A program made the translations under genes and the position numbers. Source: Alterinioella nitratireducens (GTDB lineage: Bacteria; Pseudomonadota; Alphaproteobacteria; Rhodobacterales; Rhodobacteraceae). Taken from it: a stretch of 64,000 bases of DNA. The notes below the pieces were generated by a model. The model had not been told where the DNA came from. It made no database searches and saw nothing but the letters and a program-made list of their open reading frames with translations. The stretch spans positions 186,001-250,000 of the forward strand of contig NZ_JABJVX010000004.1 in NCBI RefSeq assembly GCF_013155465.1, in the 5' to 3' direction. Position 1 is the first letter of the stretch. Each line of letters begins with the position of its first letter. Positions 49,289 through 60,438 of the stretch are shown here, one piece after another.

Positions 49289-49681
49289 ATGAACGATCCT
49301 ATCGGTGATATGCTGACCCGCATCCGCAACGGTCAGCTGCGCGGCAAATCCACGGTTCTCACCCCGGCCTCCAAGCTGCGCGGTTGGGTTCTGGATGTGC
49401 TGGCGGACGAAGGCTATATCCGCGGCTACGAGGCCACCACGGTTGACGGTGGTCATCCCGGCTTCGAAATCAGCCTGAAATACTACGAAGGCACCCCGGT
49501 GATCCGCGAAGTCAAGCGCGTGTCCACCCCGGGCCGTCGTGTTTACATGGGCGTGAACGACATCCCGCAGGTCCGTCAGGGCCTGGGTGTTTCCATCGTC
49601 TCCACGTCGAAGGGCGTGATGTCGGACGCAGCAGCGCGCGGTGCCAATGTTGGCGGCGAAGTGCTCTGCACCGTATTCTAA
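49289..49681 (+). CDS. rpsH: 30S ribosomal protein S8
   Basis: The ATG at 49289 after GGGAGGGAAAGC gives 130 residues: [16 protein letters not shown] to [11 protein letters not shown]8 is the autogenous regulator of the spc operon in E. coli; whether that holds here is unknown. Confidence 0.97.
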   Translation: MNDPIGDMLTRIRNGQLRGKSTVLTPASKLRGWVLDVLADEGYIRGYEATTVDGGHPGFEISLKYYEGTPVIREVKRVSTPGRRVYMGVNDIPQVRQGLGVSIVSTSKGVMSDAAARGANVGGEVLCTVF

Positions 49682-49692
49682 GGAGGTCTGGA

Positions 49693-50226
49693 ATGTCTCG
49701 TATTGGGAAAAAACCGGTCGACCTGCCCGGCGGCGTCAGCGCCTCGGTGTCCGGCCAGACCGTTGAAGTGAAGGGGCCGAAAGGCACCCGCAGCTTCACC
49801 GCAACCGACGATGTGACGATCACGGTCGAAGACAATGCCGTGACGATCACGCCGCGTGGGCGCTCCAAGCGTGCCCGTCAGCAATGGGGCATGTCGCGCA
49901 CCCAGGTGGCCAATCTGGTCACCGGTGTGACGGAAGGCTTCAAGAAAGAGCTCGAGATCCAGGGTGTGGGCTATCGCGCGCAGATGCAGGGCAATTCGCT
50001 CAAGCTGGCGCTCGGCCTCAGCCATGACGTGATCTTCGATGTGCCGCAGGGGGTCACCGTGACCGCCCCGAAGCCCACCGAAGTGATCATCGAGGGCATC
50101 GACGAGCAACTGGTCGGTCAAGTGGCGGCGAACATCCGTGAATGGCGCAAGCCCGAGCCCTACAAGGGCAAGGGCATCCGCTACAAGGGTGAGTTCGTCT
50201 TCCGCAAAGAAGGCAAGAAGAAGTAA
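49693..50226 (+). CDS. rplF: 50S ribosomal protein L6
   Basis: The 177-residue protein has [20 protein letters not shown] at the N-terminus and the C-terminal [13 protein letters not shown] signature. AAGGAGG precedes the ATG. Confidence 0.97.
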   Translation: MSRIGKKPVDLPGGVSASVSGQTVEVKGPKGTRSFTATDDVTITVEDNAVTITPRGRSKRARQQWGMSRTQVANLVTGVTEGFKKELEIQGVGYRAQMQGNSLKLALGLSHDVIFDVPQGVTVTAPKPTEVIIEGIDEQLVGQVAANIREWRKPEPYKGKGIRYKGEFVFRKEGKKK

Positions 50227-50237
50227 AGGCGCGAAAA

Positions 50238-50597
50238 ATGGCAAACAGCAAAAAAGTCCTGTTCCAGAAACGCCGCCTGCGCGTTCGGAACAAGTTGCGG
50301 CGCACCGCGAACGGGCGTCCGCGCCTCAGCGTGCACCGCTCGAACAAGAACATCAGCGTGCAGCTGATCGACGATGTGAACGGCGTCACGCTCGCCTCGG
50401 CCTCTTCGATGGAGAAGGACCTGGGCGTCGTGGGCAAGAACAACGTCGAAGCGGCGGCCAAGATCGGGTCGGCAATCGCCGAGCGCGCCAAGGCGGCGGG
50501 CATCGAGGATTGCTACTTCGACCGTGGCGGCTTCCTCTTTCACGGCAAGGTGAAGGCCCTGGCCGACGCCGCGCGTGAAGGTGGCCTGAAGTTCTGA
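50238..50597 (+). CDS. rplR: 50S ribosomal protein L18
   Basis: The 119-residue 5S-rRNA-binding protein has a basic N-terminus and [16 protein letters not shown]. It is followed by a 152-base gap that holds palindromic repeat copy B. Confidence 0.96.
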   Translation: MANSKKVLFQKRRLRVRNKLRRTANGRPRLSVHRSNKNISVQLIDDVNGVTLASASSMEKDLGVVGKNNVEAAAKIGSAIAERAKAAGIEDCYFDRGGFLFHGKVKALADAAREGGLKF

Positions 50598-50605
50598 CGG
50601 GTTGA

Positions 50606-50630
50606 GGTGGGCTAACAGCCCACCCTACGG
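50606..50630 (+). repeat. Palindromic repeat, copy B
   Basis: GGTGGGCT-AAC-AGCCCACC with tail CTACGG. It starts 9 bases after the rplR stop. The stem has a compensating T/A change relative to the other copies, which argues for selection on pairing. Confidence 0.85.
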
Positions 50631-50749
50631 ATTGAAAATGCGGGCGGCGCGCTACCTGCGCCGCCTCGATGATCGGGGGGCCTGCGGGCTCACTTCGATT
50701 GAGACAAGAGCGGCGCGCACAAGCGCCTTGATGGAAAGGACGCCTGAGA

Positions 50750-51328
50750 ATGGCAGAACGTAACGAACGCCGGGGCCGTCGCCAGGAACGCGACGAAACC
50801 CCCGAATTCGCAGACCGCCTGGTCGCGATCAACCGGGTCTCCAAGACCGTCAAGGGCGGCAAGCGCTTCGGCTTCGCGGCCCTCGTCGTCGTCGGCGACC
50901 AGCGGGGCCGTGTCGGCTTTGGCAAGGGCAAGGCGAAAGAGGTGCCCGAGGCGATCCGCAAGGCCACCGAGCAGGCCAAGCGCCAGCTGATCCGCGTGCC
51001 GCTGAAGGAAGGCCGCACGCTGCATCACGACGTCAAGGGCCATCACGGCGCCGGCAAGGTCACGATGCGCACGGCACCGGAAGGGACCGGGATCATCGCG
51101 GGTGGCCCGATGCGCGCCATCTTCGAGATGCTCGGCGTCAAGGACGTCGTCGCCAAATCGACCGGCACGCAGAACCCCTACAACATGATCCGCGCCACGC
51201 TGGACGGTCTGCGCCAGGAAAGCAGCCCCCGCATGGTCGCGTCGCGCCGTGGCAAGAAGGTCGCCGATATCCTGCCCAAGCGGGATGACGCGCCGGCCGA
51301 GTCCAGCCAAGTTGCCGAGGAGGCCTGA
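50750..51328 (+). CDS. rpsE: 30S ribosomal protein S5
   Basis: The 192-residue protein opens [16 protein letters not shown] and has the S5 signature [20 protein letters not shown]. The preceding gap is 152 bases. rpmD follows after 5 bases. Confidence 0.97.
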   Translation: MAERNERRGRRQERDETPEFADRLVAINRVSKTVKGGKRFGFAALVVVGDQRGRVGFGKGKAKEVPEAIRKATEQAKRQLIRVPLKEGRTLHHDVKGHHGAGKVTMRTAPEGTGIIAGGPMRAIFEMLGVKDVVAKSTGTQNPYNMIRATLDGLRQESSPRMVASRRGKKVADILPKRDDAPAESSQVAEEA

Positions 51329-51333
51329 GACCA

Positions 51334-51522
51334 ATGGCAAAAACAATCGTCGTCAAGCAGATCGGCTCGCCGATTCGCCGCCCCGAAAAGCAGCGCCAGA
51401 CGCTGATCGGCCTGGGTCTGAACAAGATGCACAAGACCCGTGAGCTGGAAGACACCCCCGCCGTGCGCGGCATGATCGCCAAGATCCCGCATATGGTGGA
51501 GATCGTGGAAGAGAAGGGCTGA
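51334..51522 (+). CDS. rpmD: 50S ribosomal protein L30
   Basis: The 62-residue protein has [20 protein letters not shown] and [15 protein letters not shown]. It ends the first ribosomal transcription unit: a repeat and terminator follow. Confidence 0.97.
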   Translation: MAKTIVVKQIGSPIRRPEKQRQTLIGLGLNKMHKTRELEDTPAVRGMIAKIPHMVEIVEEKG

Positions 51523-51527
51523 CGTTT

Positions 51528-51553
51528 GGTGGGCAGAACTGCCCACCCTGCGG
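51528..51553 (+). repeat. Palindromic repeat, copy C
   Basis: GGTGGGCAGAACTGCCCACC with tail CTGCGG, five bases after the rpmD stop. It is followed by the terminator at 51566. Confidence 0.85.
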
Positions 51554-51565
51554 ATGGAACAGAGT

Positions 51566-51600
51566 GCCCCGGTCAGTGATGGCCGGGGCGTTTTTCTTTT
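51566..51600 (+). terminator. Intrinsic terminator inside the spc cluster
   Basis: The stem gccccgg (51566-51572) / ccggggc (51583-51589) with a 10-base loop is followed by gtttttctttttt-like T's. It is a strong intrinsic terminator between rpmD and rplO, a pair usually joined in one operon. Confidence 0.9.
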
Positions 51601-51628
51601 TGGGGCCAGGGCCTCAGGTCATTGCCCC

Positions 51629-51657
51629 TTGATCCACCCCCTCACCCCGTCTATACG
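51629..51657 (+). promoter_or_regulatory. Candidate sigma-70 promoter before rplO
   Basis: TTGATC (51629-51634), a 17-base spacer, and TATACG (51652-51657) lie about 95 bases before the rplO start. It sits just past the terminator, where a new promoter is needed. Confidence 0.7.
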
Positions 51658-51751
51658 CCCCCGGTGGCCTCATACCGCCACCAGAATCAACCACAAAGCC
51701 GTGTTTGGCCCCAGATCGCTTCGGGGGTCAGTTCCGGCAAGGAGAAGCGAC

Positions 51752-52225
51752 ATGAAACTCAACGAACTGCGCGACAATCCCGGCGCGACGAAGCCCAAGA
51801 AACGCGTCGGACGCGGTGCCGGGTCCGGCATGGGCAAGACCGCCGGGCGCGGCATCAAGGGTCAGAAATCCCGTTCCGGCGTGGCCATCAAGGGCTACGA
51901 GGGCGGCCAGATGCCGATCTACCAGCGTCTGCCCAAGCGCGGCTTCAACAAGCCCAACCGCAAGTCCTTTGCCGTGGTGAACCTCGGGAACATCCAGAAA
52001 TTCATCGACGACGGCAAGCTGGACGCGAAATCCGAGATCACCGAGGATGTTCTGCTGGCCTCGGGCCTCGTGCGGCGCAAGCTTGACGGTGTGCGCGTGC
52101 TGGCCAAGGGCGATCTGTCCGCGAAAGTCACCCTGACGGTGACCGGTGCCTCCAAATCGGCCGTCGAGGCCGTCGAGAAGGCCGGTGGCAGCCTGACCGT
52201 GGCGGCGCCTGCTGCGGCGGAATAA
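51752..52225 (+). CDS. rplO: 50S ribosomal protein L15
   Basis: The ATG at 51752 after GGAGAAGCGAC gives 157 residues: [20 protein letters not shown], then [12 protein letters not shown]. The frame also extends upstream, but that would cross the terminator. It is the first gene after the internal promoter. Confidence 0.97.
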   Translation: MKLNELRDNPGATKPKKRVGRGAGSGMGKTAGRGIKGQKSRSGVAIKGYEGGQMPIYQRLPKRGFNKPNRKSFAVVNLGNIQKFIDDGKLDAKSEITEDVLLASGLVRRKLDGVRVLAKGDLSAKVTLTVTGASKSAVEAVEKAGGSLTVAAPAAAE

Positions 52226-52246
52226 CCGCGCGCCTTGATGAATGCT

Positions 52247-52272
52247 TGTGAGCGCGCCCGTTAGCGCTTACA
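52247..52272 (+). repeat. Hairpin in the rplO-secY spacer
   Basis: Stem tgtgagcgc / gcgcttaca, 9 bp with one G-U pair, and an 8-base loop. An outer tgatg / catca pair may extend it. It is in the leader of secY. Confidence 0.6.
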
Positions 52273-52344
52273 TCATCAGGCAACGTTCTTCCCGCGCCGC
52301 GTGGTCGATCCCGATCTCGCGGCGCAGTGCATGAGAGAGACCAC

Positions 52345-53714
<1,370 letters not shown>

Positions 53715-53718
<4 letters not shown>

Positions 53719-54362
53719 ACATCATCCTTCTCGGACCGCCGGGGGCGGGCAAGGGCACGCAGGCGCGTCGCCTGGTTGACGACCGCAACATGGTGCAGCT
53801 CTCGACCGGCGACATGCTGCGCGCGGCGCAAAGCTCGGGCACCGAGATGGGCAAGCGCGTGGCCGATGTCATGGCGCGCGGTGAGCTTGTCACCGACGAG
53901 ATCGTGATCGGCCTGATCGAGGAGCAGATCGAGACGGTGGACGCCGCGGGCTTCATCTTCGACGGCTTTCCCCGGACGCTGGCCCAGGCCGACGCGCTTG
54001 GGGAATTGCTGGAGAAGGAAGGCGAGACCCTCGATGCCGTGATCGAGATGAAGGTCGATGACGAGGCACTGGTCGCGCGCGTCACCGGACGCTCGACCTG
54101 CGCAAATTGCGGCGAGGTCTATCACGACGAGACCAAGCCGCAGCCCGCCGACGGCACATGCGCCAAATGCGGCGCGTCCGAGTTCAAGCGCCGCCCCGAC
54201 GACAACGAGGACAGCTTTCGCACCCGGCTTCTGGCCTATTACCGCGATACCTCGCCCCTGATTGGCTATTATTATGCCAAGGGGCAGCATGTGGCGGTGG
54301 ACGGAATGGCCGATATCGAGGCTGTTTCGGCAGAAATCAAGGAAGTTCTTGACAGGGCCTGA
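53715..54362 (+). CDS. adk: Adenylate kinase
   Basis: The 215-residue enzyme has the P-loop [11 protein letters not shown] at residues 7-17 and a long LID with four Cys ([15 protein letters not shown]), a zinc-binding type. It interconverts AMP, ADP and ATP. It is coupled to secY and followed by a 192-base spacer before rpsM. Confidence 0.97.
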
Positions 54363-54554
54363 CCGGCCCCTTGACCCCAGGGTGAAATGCCACTACCTGC
54401 AAGCGTCCCGTAAGGGAATCGCCTGGGAAATGGCCGCGACCCGCGACCCGACAGTGCAAATCAGTTTCGACGGCCCGGTGGCACCCCGCCTCGGGCTTTC
54501 GGTTGTGAAAAAAGGTTCTGGAAGCACGGAACCGCAACGAAAAGGAAGACTTAC

Positions 54555-54923
54555 GTGGCACGTATTGCTGGCGTGAACATCCCCACCGCCAAGCGCGTTC
54601 CGATCGCGCTGACCTATATCACCGGAATCGGCCCCTCGTCGGCCAAGGAAATCTGCGACGCCGTCGGCATCGACCAGACCCGCCGGGTCAATGAGCTGTC
54701 GGATGCCGAGGTTCTGCAGATCCGCGAACATATCGACGCCAACTTCACCGTTGAAGGCGACCTGCGCCGCGAGACGCAGATGAACGTCAAGCGCCTGATG
54801 GACCTGGGCTGCTACCGTGGCCTGCGCCACCGCCGCAACCTGCCCGTGCGCGGTCAGCGCACCCATACCAACGCACGCACCCGCAAAGGCCCCGCAAAGG
54901 CCATTGCCGGCAAGAAGAAGTAA
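54555..54923 (+). CDS. rpsM: 30S ribosomal protein S13
   Basis: The GTG start at 54555 is preceded by AAGGAAG. The 122-residue protein opens [20 protein letters not shown] and has [21 protein letters not shown] small hairpin ggttc/gaacc lies just upstream. Confidence 0.97.
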   Translation: MARIAGVNIPTAKRVPIALTYITGIGPSSAKEICDAVGIDQTRRVNELSDAEVLQIREHIDANFTVEGDLRRETQMNVKRLMDLGCYRGLRHRRNLPVRGQRTHTNARTRKGPAKAIAGKKK

Positions 54924-54935
54924 GGGGGCAGATCA

Positions 54936-55325
54936 ATGGCACGCGACAAGAGAGCACCCAAGCGCAAAGAGCGCAAGAATATTGCCACCGGCGTGGCACA
55001 TGTGAACAGCTCGTTCAACAACACCAAGATCCTCATCTCGGATATCCAGGGCAACGCGATTTCCTGGTCTTCCGCTGGCACGATGGGCTTCAAGGGCAGC
55101 CGGAAATCCACGCCCTACGCGGCGCAGATGGCTGCGGAAGATGCAGGCAAGAAGGCACAGGAACACGGCGTGAAATCGCTTGAGGTCGAAGTGCAGGGAC
55201 CGGGATCGGGCCGCGAAAGCGCGCTGCGGGCCTTGGCTGCTGTCGGCTTCAACATCACCGCGATTCGCGACGTGACCCCGATGGCGCATAACGGCTGCCG
55301 TCCGCCGAAGCGCCGCCGCGTTTAA
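54936..55325 (+). CDS. rpsK: 30S ribosomal protein S11
   Basis: The 129-residue protein has [18 protein letters not shown] and [20 protein letters not shown]. It is coupled to rpsM by 12 bases. Confidence 0.97.
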   Translation: MARDKRAPKRKERKNIATGVAHVNSSFNNTKILISDIQGNAISWSSAGTMGFKGSRKSTPYAAQMAAEDAGKKAQEHGVKSLEVEVQGPGSGRESALRALAAVGFNITAIRDVTPMAHNGCRPPKRRRV

Positions 55326-55343
55326 GATACCGTTTACTCTCCC

Positions 55344-55369
55344 CGGGCCGTGCCATTTTGCGCGGCCCG
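55344..55369 (+). repeat. Hairpin between rpsK and rpoA
   Basis: Stem cgggccg / cggcccg with a 12-base loop and a loose T-rich tail. It could attenuate transcription into rpoA. Confidence 0.5.
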
Positions 55370-55439
55370 TGGTGTCATTTTGATCCTCGAGCGTTCCGGC
55401 CACGGATCACAAGGCCCGGAACAGGAATGGAGGCGACAC

Positions 55440-56456
55440 ATGATCCATAAGAATTGGCAAGAGCTGATCAAGCCCACGCAACTGGTGGTGAACCCCGGCA
55501 ACGATCCCGCCCGTCAGGCGACCGTCGTGGCCGAACCGCTGGAACGTGGCTTTGGCCTGACGCTCGGCAACGCGCTGCGCCGCGTGCTGATGTCCTCGCT
55601 GCAAGGTGCCGCGATCACCTCGGTGCAGATCGACAATGTCCTGCACGAGTTCTCCTCGATCTCGGGTGTGCGCGAAGACGTCACCGATGTCGTGCTGAAC
55701 CTCAAGGGCGTCTCGATCCGCATGGATGCCGATGGCCCCAAGCGTGTCTCGATTTCCGCCAAGGGCCCCAAGGTCGTCACCGCCGGTGACATTTCCGAAA
55801 GCGCCGGGATCGAGATCCTGAACCGCGATCACGTGATCTGCCACCTCGACGAGGGCGCGGACCTGTTCATGGAGCTGACGGTCAACACCGGCAAGGGTTA
55901 TGTTGCCGCCGACAAGAACCGCCCCGAGGATGCGCCCATCGGCCTGATCGCCATCGACGCGATCTATTCGCCGGTCAAGAAGGTCAGCTATGACGTGCAG
56001 CCCACCCGCGAGGGGCAGGTGCTGGATTATGACAAGCTGACGCTCAAGCTGGAAACCGACGGCTCGCTGAGCCCCGACGATGCCGTGGCCTATGCCGCGC
56101 GGATCATCCAGGATCAGCTGTCGATCTTCGTCAACTTCGACGAGCCCGAGGCCGCCGGCCGCCAGGACGACGAGGACGATCTGGAATTCAACCCGCTTCT
56201 GCTGAAGAAGGTCGATGAGCTGGAACTGTCGGTGCGGTCCGCCAACTGCCTGAAGAACGACAATATCGTCTATATCGGCGATCTGATCCAGAAAACCGAA
56301 GCCGAGATGCTGCGCACGCCGAACTTTGGCCGCAAATCCCTGAACGAGATCAAGGAAGTGCTGTCGGGCATGGGCCTGCACCTGGGCATGGACATCATCG
56401 ACTGGCCCCCCGACAATATCGAGGATCTGGCGAAGAAGTTCGAAGACAATTTCTGA
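55440..56456 (+). CDS. rpoA: DNA-directed RNA polymerase alpha subunit
   Basis: The ATG at 55440 gives 338 residues. The N-terminal assembly domain ([19 protein letters not shown]) and the C-terminal alphaCTD ([20 protein letters not shown]) are complete. The stop is followed immediately by repeat copy D. Confidence 0.97.
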   Translation: MIHKNWQELIKPTQLVVNPGNDPARQATVVAEPLERGFGLTLGNALRRVLMSSLQGAAITSVQIDNVLHEFSSISGVREDVTDVVLNLKGVSIRMDADGPKRVSISAKGPKVVTAGDISESAGIEILNRDHVICHLDEGADLFMELTVNTGKGYVAADKNRPEDAPIGLIAIDAIYSPVKKVSYDVQPTREGQVLDYDKLTLKLETDGSLSPDDAVAYAARIIQDQLSIFVNFDEPEAAGRQDDEDDLEFNPLLLKKVDELELSVRSANCLKNDNIVYIGDLIQKTEAEMLRTPNFGRKSLNEIKEVLSGMGLHLGMDIIDWPPDNIEDLAKKFEDNF

Positions 56457-56458
56457 TT

Positions 56459-56483
56459 GGTGGGCAAACTGCCCACCCTACGG
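56459..56483 (+). repeat. Palindromic repeat, copy D
   Basis: GGTGGGCA-AAC-TGCCCACC with tail CTACGG, two bases after the rpoA stop. Same orientation as the other three. Confidence 0.85.
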
Positions 56484-56623
56484 CAGGGCGCAATGTCCTG
56501 CCGCACGACAACAGCGGAACCTGGCCCTTGGCCAAAACCCGCCTTGGGCAACCACGCCCCAATAGGTGAGGGACGGGCACGCACCTGTCCCCGGACAAAG
56601 CAAAATGTAAGGAGACCCAAATC

Positions 56624-57040
56624 ATGCGTCACGCACGAGGATACCGCCGCCTGAACCGCACCCATGAGCACCGCAAGGCGCTGTGGGCGAACATGGCCGG
56701 CTCGCTCATCGAACATGAGCAGATCAAGACCACCCTGCCCAAGGCCAAGGAATTGCGTCCGATCGTCGAGAAACTGATCACGCTGGCCAAGCGCGGCGAC
56801 CTGCACGCGCGCCGCCAGGCCGCGAGCCAGCTCAAGCAAGACGCCTATGTTGCGAAACTGTTCGAGGTTCTCGGCCCCCGCTATGCCGAGCGTCAGGGTG
56901 GCTATGTCCGCATCATGAAGGCGGGCTTCCGCTACGGCGACATGGCCCCGATGGCGATCATCGAGTTCGTCGACCGCGACGTCGATGCCAAGGGTGCGGG
57001 CGACCGCGCACGGGTCGAGGCCGAGGAAGCGGCGGAATAA
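56624..57040 (+). CDS. rplQ: 50S ribosomal protein L17
   Basis: The 138-residue protein opens [21 protein letters not shown] good ribosome-binding site (AAGGAGACC) precedes it. It is the last gene of the ribosomal run and is followed by a strong terminator. Confidence 0.97.
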   Translation: MRHARGYRRLNRTHEHRKALWANMAGSLIEHEQIKTTLPKAKELRPIVEKLITLAKRGDLHARRQAASQLKQDAYVAKLFEVLGPRYAERQGGYVRIMKAGFRYGDMAPMAIIEFVDRDVDAKGAGDRARVEAEEAAE

Positions 57041-57080
57041 CGCCGCCCGCGCCGCCCCCGAGGACGGCCCGAAAAACACG

Positions 57081-57114
57081 AAACCCCGCCTTGGGAAAGG
57101 GCGGGGTTTTCTCG
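57081..57114 (+). terminator. Intrinsic terminator after rplQ
   Basis: The stem aaaccccgcc / ggcggggttt with an 9-base loop runs into tttctcg. It ends the ribosomal cluster. Confidence 0.9.
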
Positions 57115-57150
57115 TGATGGAGCGGCATTCTGCCGCTTTCGCGTAATCTG

Positions 57151-57348
57151 TTAAACCGGTTTTGGTGTTTCGCTGTTACCTTTCTGAGCGATCTCTTCGA
57201 TCAGCCGTTCCAGTTCCGCTTCCGCAATAGGGGTTTCCCCCATGAATTCCAAAAGATCCCTGCGTGCCGGGTGGGCCAGACCCATCAGACGCGCGAAAAG
57301 ATCCGCATTAATCTTCTCGGACATTCGACTCGCCAAGTTGTTCGTCAT
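57151..57348 (-). CDS. 65-residue protein divergent from luxR
   Basis: The ATG at 57348 gives 65 residues: MTNNLASRMSEKINADLFAR, then a Leu/Ala/Arg helix (LMGLAHPARRDLLEF) and an acidic helix (EAELERLIEEIAQK). An internal Met at 57324 is an alternative start. No strong Shine-Dalgarno is visible. It lies 49 bases from luxR, divergently. I do not recognise a family. Small regulators often sit beside luxRI, but no function is claimed. Confidence 0.5.
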   Translation of the reverse strand: MTNNLASRMSEKINADLFARLMGLAHPARRDLLEFMGETPIAEAELERLIEEIAQKGNSETPKPV

Positions 57349-57397
57349 AATAAGACTTTACGGCCCGTTCCATTTCAGACAACCTATCTAAAAAGAC

Positions 57398-58009
57398 ATG
57401 TCCCAAAGTAGAGTACTCATATCCTTGCTTAATCAGTTAGGCACATTGGCCCCGATGGGATACACCGTCGGCCTGCACATTCGGTTTGCCTCCCCCCTCA
57501 TTCTTCGCAGCACATACCCTGCCGCCTGGCAGCAGGAGTATCAGGATAACGCTTATGCCCTGCGCGATCCCCTCGTCTTCTGGGGGATCGGCATCAGTGG
57601 CCAGACACGGTGGAGCGAGATCAGGCTGCCGGACCCGTTCAGCATCATGCAGAAGGCCAAGCAGCATGGCCTGCTCTATGGGGCGGTGGTGTCCTGCGGG
57701 CCGATCACGTCGCGGTCGATCATCGGTGCCGCGCGCGGAGATCGCGAATTCACCGACGCCGAGATCGACCAGATCGCCGAATGTGCGCGGTCGCTGCATG
57801 ACGCGGCGGCCCCCCCGACCGAACTTACCAAGGCACAAGTCGAGGCGCTCCGCCTCATTGCCGATGGTGATCGTCATACCGCAGCGGCTGCCAAGCTAGG
57901 TATTTCCGAAAGCGCGCTGAAGGCGCGCCTTTCCTCCGCCAGGGTTCGTCTGGGTGCGCGAACCACGGCGGAGGCATTGAAAAAGGCACGGGAATTCCGA
58001 TTATTATGA
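57398..58009 (+). CDS. luxR: LuxR-family autoinducer-binding regulator
   Basis: The 203-residue protein has an autoinducer-binding domain with the conserved W44, Y48, D57, P58 and W72 (TraR W57, Y61, D70, P71, W85). A C-terminal GerE HTH (about 142-195) follows, with LGISESALKARLSSARVRLGARTTAEA in pieces. The usual acidic residue at TraR position 178 aligns with Gln147 here. It is shorter than the usual 230-250. It lies directly upstream of luxI. Confidence 0.92.
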   Translation: MSQSRVLISLLNQLGTLAPMGYTVGLHIRFASPLILRSTYPAAWQQEYQDNAYALRDPLVFWGIGISGQTRWSEIRLPDPFSIMQKAKQHGLLYGAVVSCGPITSRSIIGAARGDREFTDAEIDQIAECARSLHDAAAPPTELTKAQVEALRLIADGDRHTAAAAKLGISESALKARLSSARVRLGARTTAEALKKAREFRLL

Positions 58010-58066
58010 AGGCTGACGCAGTTGCCTCGGTGCAGGTTTTTCAACCGCCAACCAGGAGGCACCCAC

Positions 58067-58654
58067 ATGCAAGTCACTACCCTCTCTTTCGAGAACATGC
58101 ACAATCATGGTGAACTGTTCGCAAACATGCTGCGCGCGAGACACCAGACATTTATTGTCCAGAACAACTGGGACCTGCCGGAAGCGAACGGCATGGAGTT
58201 TGACCAGTACGACACGCCTGCCAGCCGCTGGATAGCGGTACATGAATACGGGCAGGTCATGGCCGGGGTGCGTCTGACCCCGACCACGCATCGTTGCGGC
58301 ATCTACACCTACATGATCCGTGACGCGCAGCGGGGGCTGCTGGATTCGATCCCGTCCGACCTGTTGGACGAGACCGCGCCCGTGGCCCCGCATATCTGGG
58401 AAAGCAGCCGCGTCTTCGTCAGCCGCGATGTGCCCGCCAAGCTGCGGATGCGGGTGCAGATGCAGCTGATCTCGGAAATGGTCAACTCGGCGCGCGAGTT
58501 GGGGGCAACCTCGGTGCTGGGAATCATCCCGGCCAACAGCCCGCGCCTGGCGCGTCGGGTGGGGCTGGATTGCGTTCCGGCGGGCCGAATCCTCGATTTC
58601 GACGGGGAGGAAAGCCGCTGCGTTACGATCAGCATGGCCACGAAGATGCACTGA
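58067..58654 (+). CDS. luxI: Acyl-homoserine-lactone synthase LuxI
   Basis: The start at 58067 follows AGGAGG; the protein has 195 residues. The conserved R25, F29, W35, E44, D46, D49 and later ESSRVFVSRD with Glu/Arg are all present. It makes an AHL from acyl-ACP and S-adenosylmethionine. The 57-base gap from luxR suggests co-transcription. Confidence 0.95.
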   Translation: MQVTTLSFENMHNHGELFANMLRARHQTFIVQNNWDLPEANGMEFDQYDTPASRWIAVHEYGQVMAGVRLTPTTHRCGIYTYMIRDAQRGLLDSIPSDLLDETAPVAPHIWESSRVFVSRDVPAKLRMRVQMQLISEMVNSARELGATSVLGIIPANSPRLARRVGLDCVPAGRILDFDGEESRCVTISMATKMH

Positions 58655-58708
58655 CCGGGATCGTGCCTTTGGCTTTTCCCCAACGCATCGACAGCATAGG
58701 GTGCGGGC

Positions 58709-60025
58709 ATGGCCGACCTGTTCGACACTGCCCCGCCCGCAAACCCCGACGCAGCCGGCCCCCGCCCCCTGGCGGATCGGCTGCGTCCCCGTGCCCTGGA
58801 TCAGGTGATCGGCCAGGCGCATCTGCTGGGCGAGAATGGCAGCCTGCGGGGCATGCTGGACGCCGGCGCGCTCGGCTCGCTGGTCTTCTGGGGGCCGCCC
58901 GGCGTGGGCAAGACCACCATCGCCCGGCTTCTGGCGCAGGAGACGGACCTGCATTTCGTCCAGATCAGTGCCATTTTTACCGGGATCTCCGACCTTCGTA
59001 AGGTCTTCGAGGCCGCGAAGATCCGGCGCGCCAATGGCTCCGGCACGCTCCTGTTCGTCGATGAGATCCATCGCTTCAACAAGGCGCAGCAGGACGGGTT
59101 CTTGCCGCATATGGAGGATGGGACCATTCTTCTGGTCGGCGCGACCACCGAAAACCCCTCGTTCGAGTTGAATGCCGCCGTGCTGTCGCGCAGCCAGGTG
59201 CTGGTGCTGGAGCGGCTCTCGGATGAGGATCTGGAGGAACTCATGCAACGTGCGGAAGCGGCGCTGGAACGCCGCCTGCCGCTGGATGACAGTGCGCGCG
59301 CGACGCTGCGCGAGATGGCCGATGGCGACGGGCGGGCGCTGCTCAACCTGGTCGAACAGGCGGCGGCGTGGAAGACCGACGCGCCCCTCGGCCCGGCCGA
59401 GCTTGGCAAGCGCCTCAGCCGCCGCGCGGCGCAATACGACAAATCGGGCGACGCGCATTACAACCTGATTTCCGCCTTGCACAAATCGGTGCGCGGCTCG
59501 GACCCCGATGCCGCGCTTTACTGGTTCGCCCGGATGCTGGAGGGCGGCGAGGATCCCCGGTTCCTTGCCCGACGCCTGACCCGCATGGCGGTGGAGGATA
59601 TCGGCCTGGCCGACCCGGCGGCGCAGCGTCAATGCCTCGATGCCTGGGAAACCTATGAGCGGCTCGGCAGCCCCGAGGGCGAGCTGGCCCTGGCGCAGGC
59701 GGTGATCTACGTGGCGCTGGCCCCGAAATCGAACGGCGCCTATGTCGCCTACAAGGCGGCGCGCAAGGCGGCGGCCAAGACCGGGTCGGAACCGCCACCC
59801 AAGCACATCCTGAACGCGCCCACGGGGATGATGAAGGACCAGGGCTATGGCGCGGGCTATGCCTATGACCATGATGCCGAGGACGGGTTCTCGGGGCAGG
59901 ACTACTTCCCCGAGACCATGGCGCGCGAGGCCTATTACCAGCCGGTCGAGCGCGGGTTCGAGCGTGACCTGGCCAAGCGGCTGGCCTATTTCTCCAAGCT
60001 GCGCGCCAAGCGGCAGGGCGGTTGA
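58709..60025 (+). CDS. rarA: Replication-associated recombination protein RarA
   Basis: The 438-residue AAA+ protein (MgsA) has Walker A GPPGVGKT at 62-69 and Walker B LLFVDEIHRFNKAQQD. A C-terminal tetramerisation region and the conserved LNAPTGMMKDQGYG follow. It acts at stalled forks and collapsed replication. Confidence 0.95.
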   Translation: MADLFDTAPPANPDAAGPRPLADRLRPRALDQVIGQAHLLGENGSLRGMLDAGALGSLVFWGPPGVGKTTIARLLAQETDLHFVQISAIFTGISDLRKVFEAAKIRRANGSGTLLFVDEIHRFNKAQQDGFLPHMEDGTILLVGATTENPSFELNAAVLSRSQVLVLERLSDEDLEELMQRAEAALERRLPLDDSARATLREMADGDGRALLNLVEQAAAWKTDAPLGPAELGKRLSRRAAQYDKSGDAHYNLISALHKSVRGSDPDAALYWFARMLEGGEDPRFLARRLTRMAVEDIGLADPAAQRQCLDAWETYERLGSPEGELALAQAVIYVALAPKSNGAYVAYKAARKAAAKTGSEPPPKHILNAPTGMMKDQGYGAGYAYDHDAEDGFSGQDYFPETMAREAYYQPVERGFERDLAKRLAYFSKLRAKRQGG

Positions 60026-60057
60026 CAAGCGCCCCGCCAAGGCACACACCGCGCCCC

Positions 60058-60438
60058 ATGTTTGCAACGCTTCTCCAGGTCGCCATCGGCGGCGCGATCG
60101 GGGCCTGCCTGCGCTATTCGGCGGGGCTGGGCATCATCCGGCTGACGGGGCACTGGGGTTTCCCTGTCGCCATCCTTGCGGTCAATGTCCTGGGCTCGTT
60201 CCTGATGGGCGTTTTCGTGGTCGCAGCCGCGCAGCGCGGGCTGACCTATCTGTCGCCTTTCGTGATGACGGGGCTCCTGGGCGGGTTCACCACCTTTTCC
60301 GCCTTCTCGCTGGAGGCGATGACGCTATATGAGCGCGGCGATATCGGCAGTGCTGCGCTCTATGTCGTGCTGTCGGTGGTATTGTCCATAATGGGATTGG
60401 GGCTGGGCGTGATGCTGGCCAGAGGGGTGTTCGCATGA
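60058..60438 (+). CDS. crcB: Fluoride exporter CrcB/Fluc
   Basis: The ATG at 60058 gives 126 residues with four membrane helices, GGAIGACLRY, the NVLGSFLMG motif and TGLLGGFTTFSAFSLE, the Fluc signature. A TTG at 60022 overlapping the rarA stop is an alternative. It is a dual-topology fluoride channel. The end overlaps rluC by four bases. Confidence 0.93.
   Translation: MFATLLQVAIGGAIGACLRYSAGLGIIRLTGHWGFPVAILAVNVLGSFLMGVFVVAAAQRGLTYLSPFVMTGLLGGFTTFSAFSLEAMTLYERGDIGSAALYVVLSVVLSIMGLGLGVMLARGVFA

Noticed and set aside
57349-58066. A lux box in the luxR or luxI upstream regions
   Set aside because: No 18-20 base inverted repeat of the expected type was found in either spacer.
60026-60057. Fluoride riboswitch before crcB
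   Set aside because: crcB is 32 bases from rarA in an operon with no space for an aptamer and no matching sequence was seen.
58004-60067. 687-codon minus-strand frame opposite luxI and rarA
   Set aside because: It covers two well-supported genes on the other strand and has low-complexity composition.
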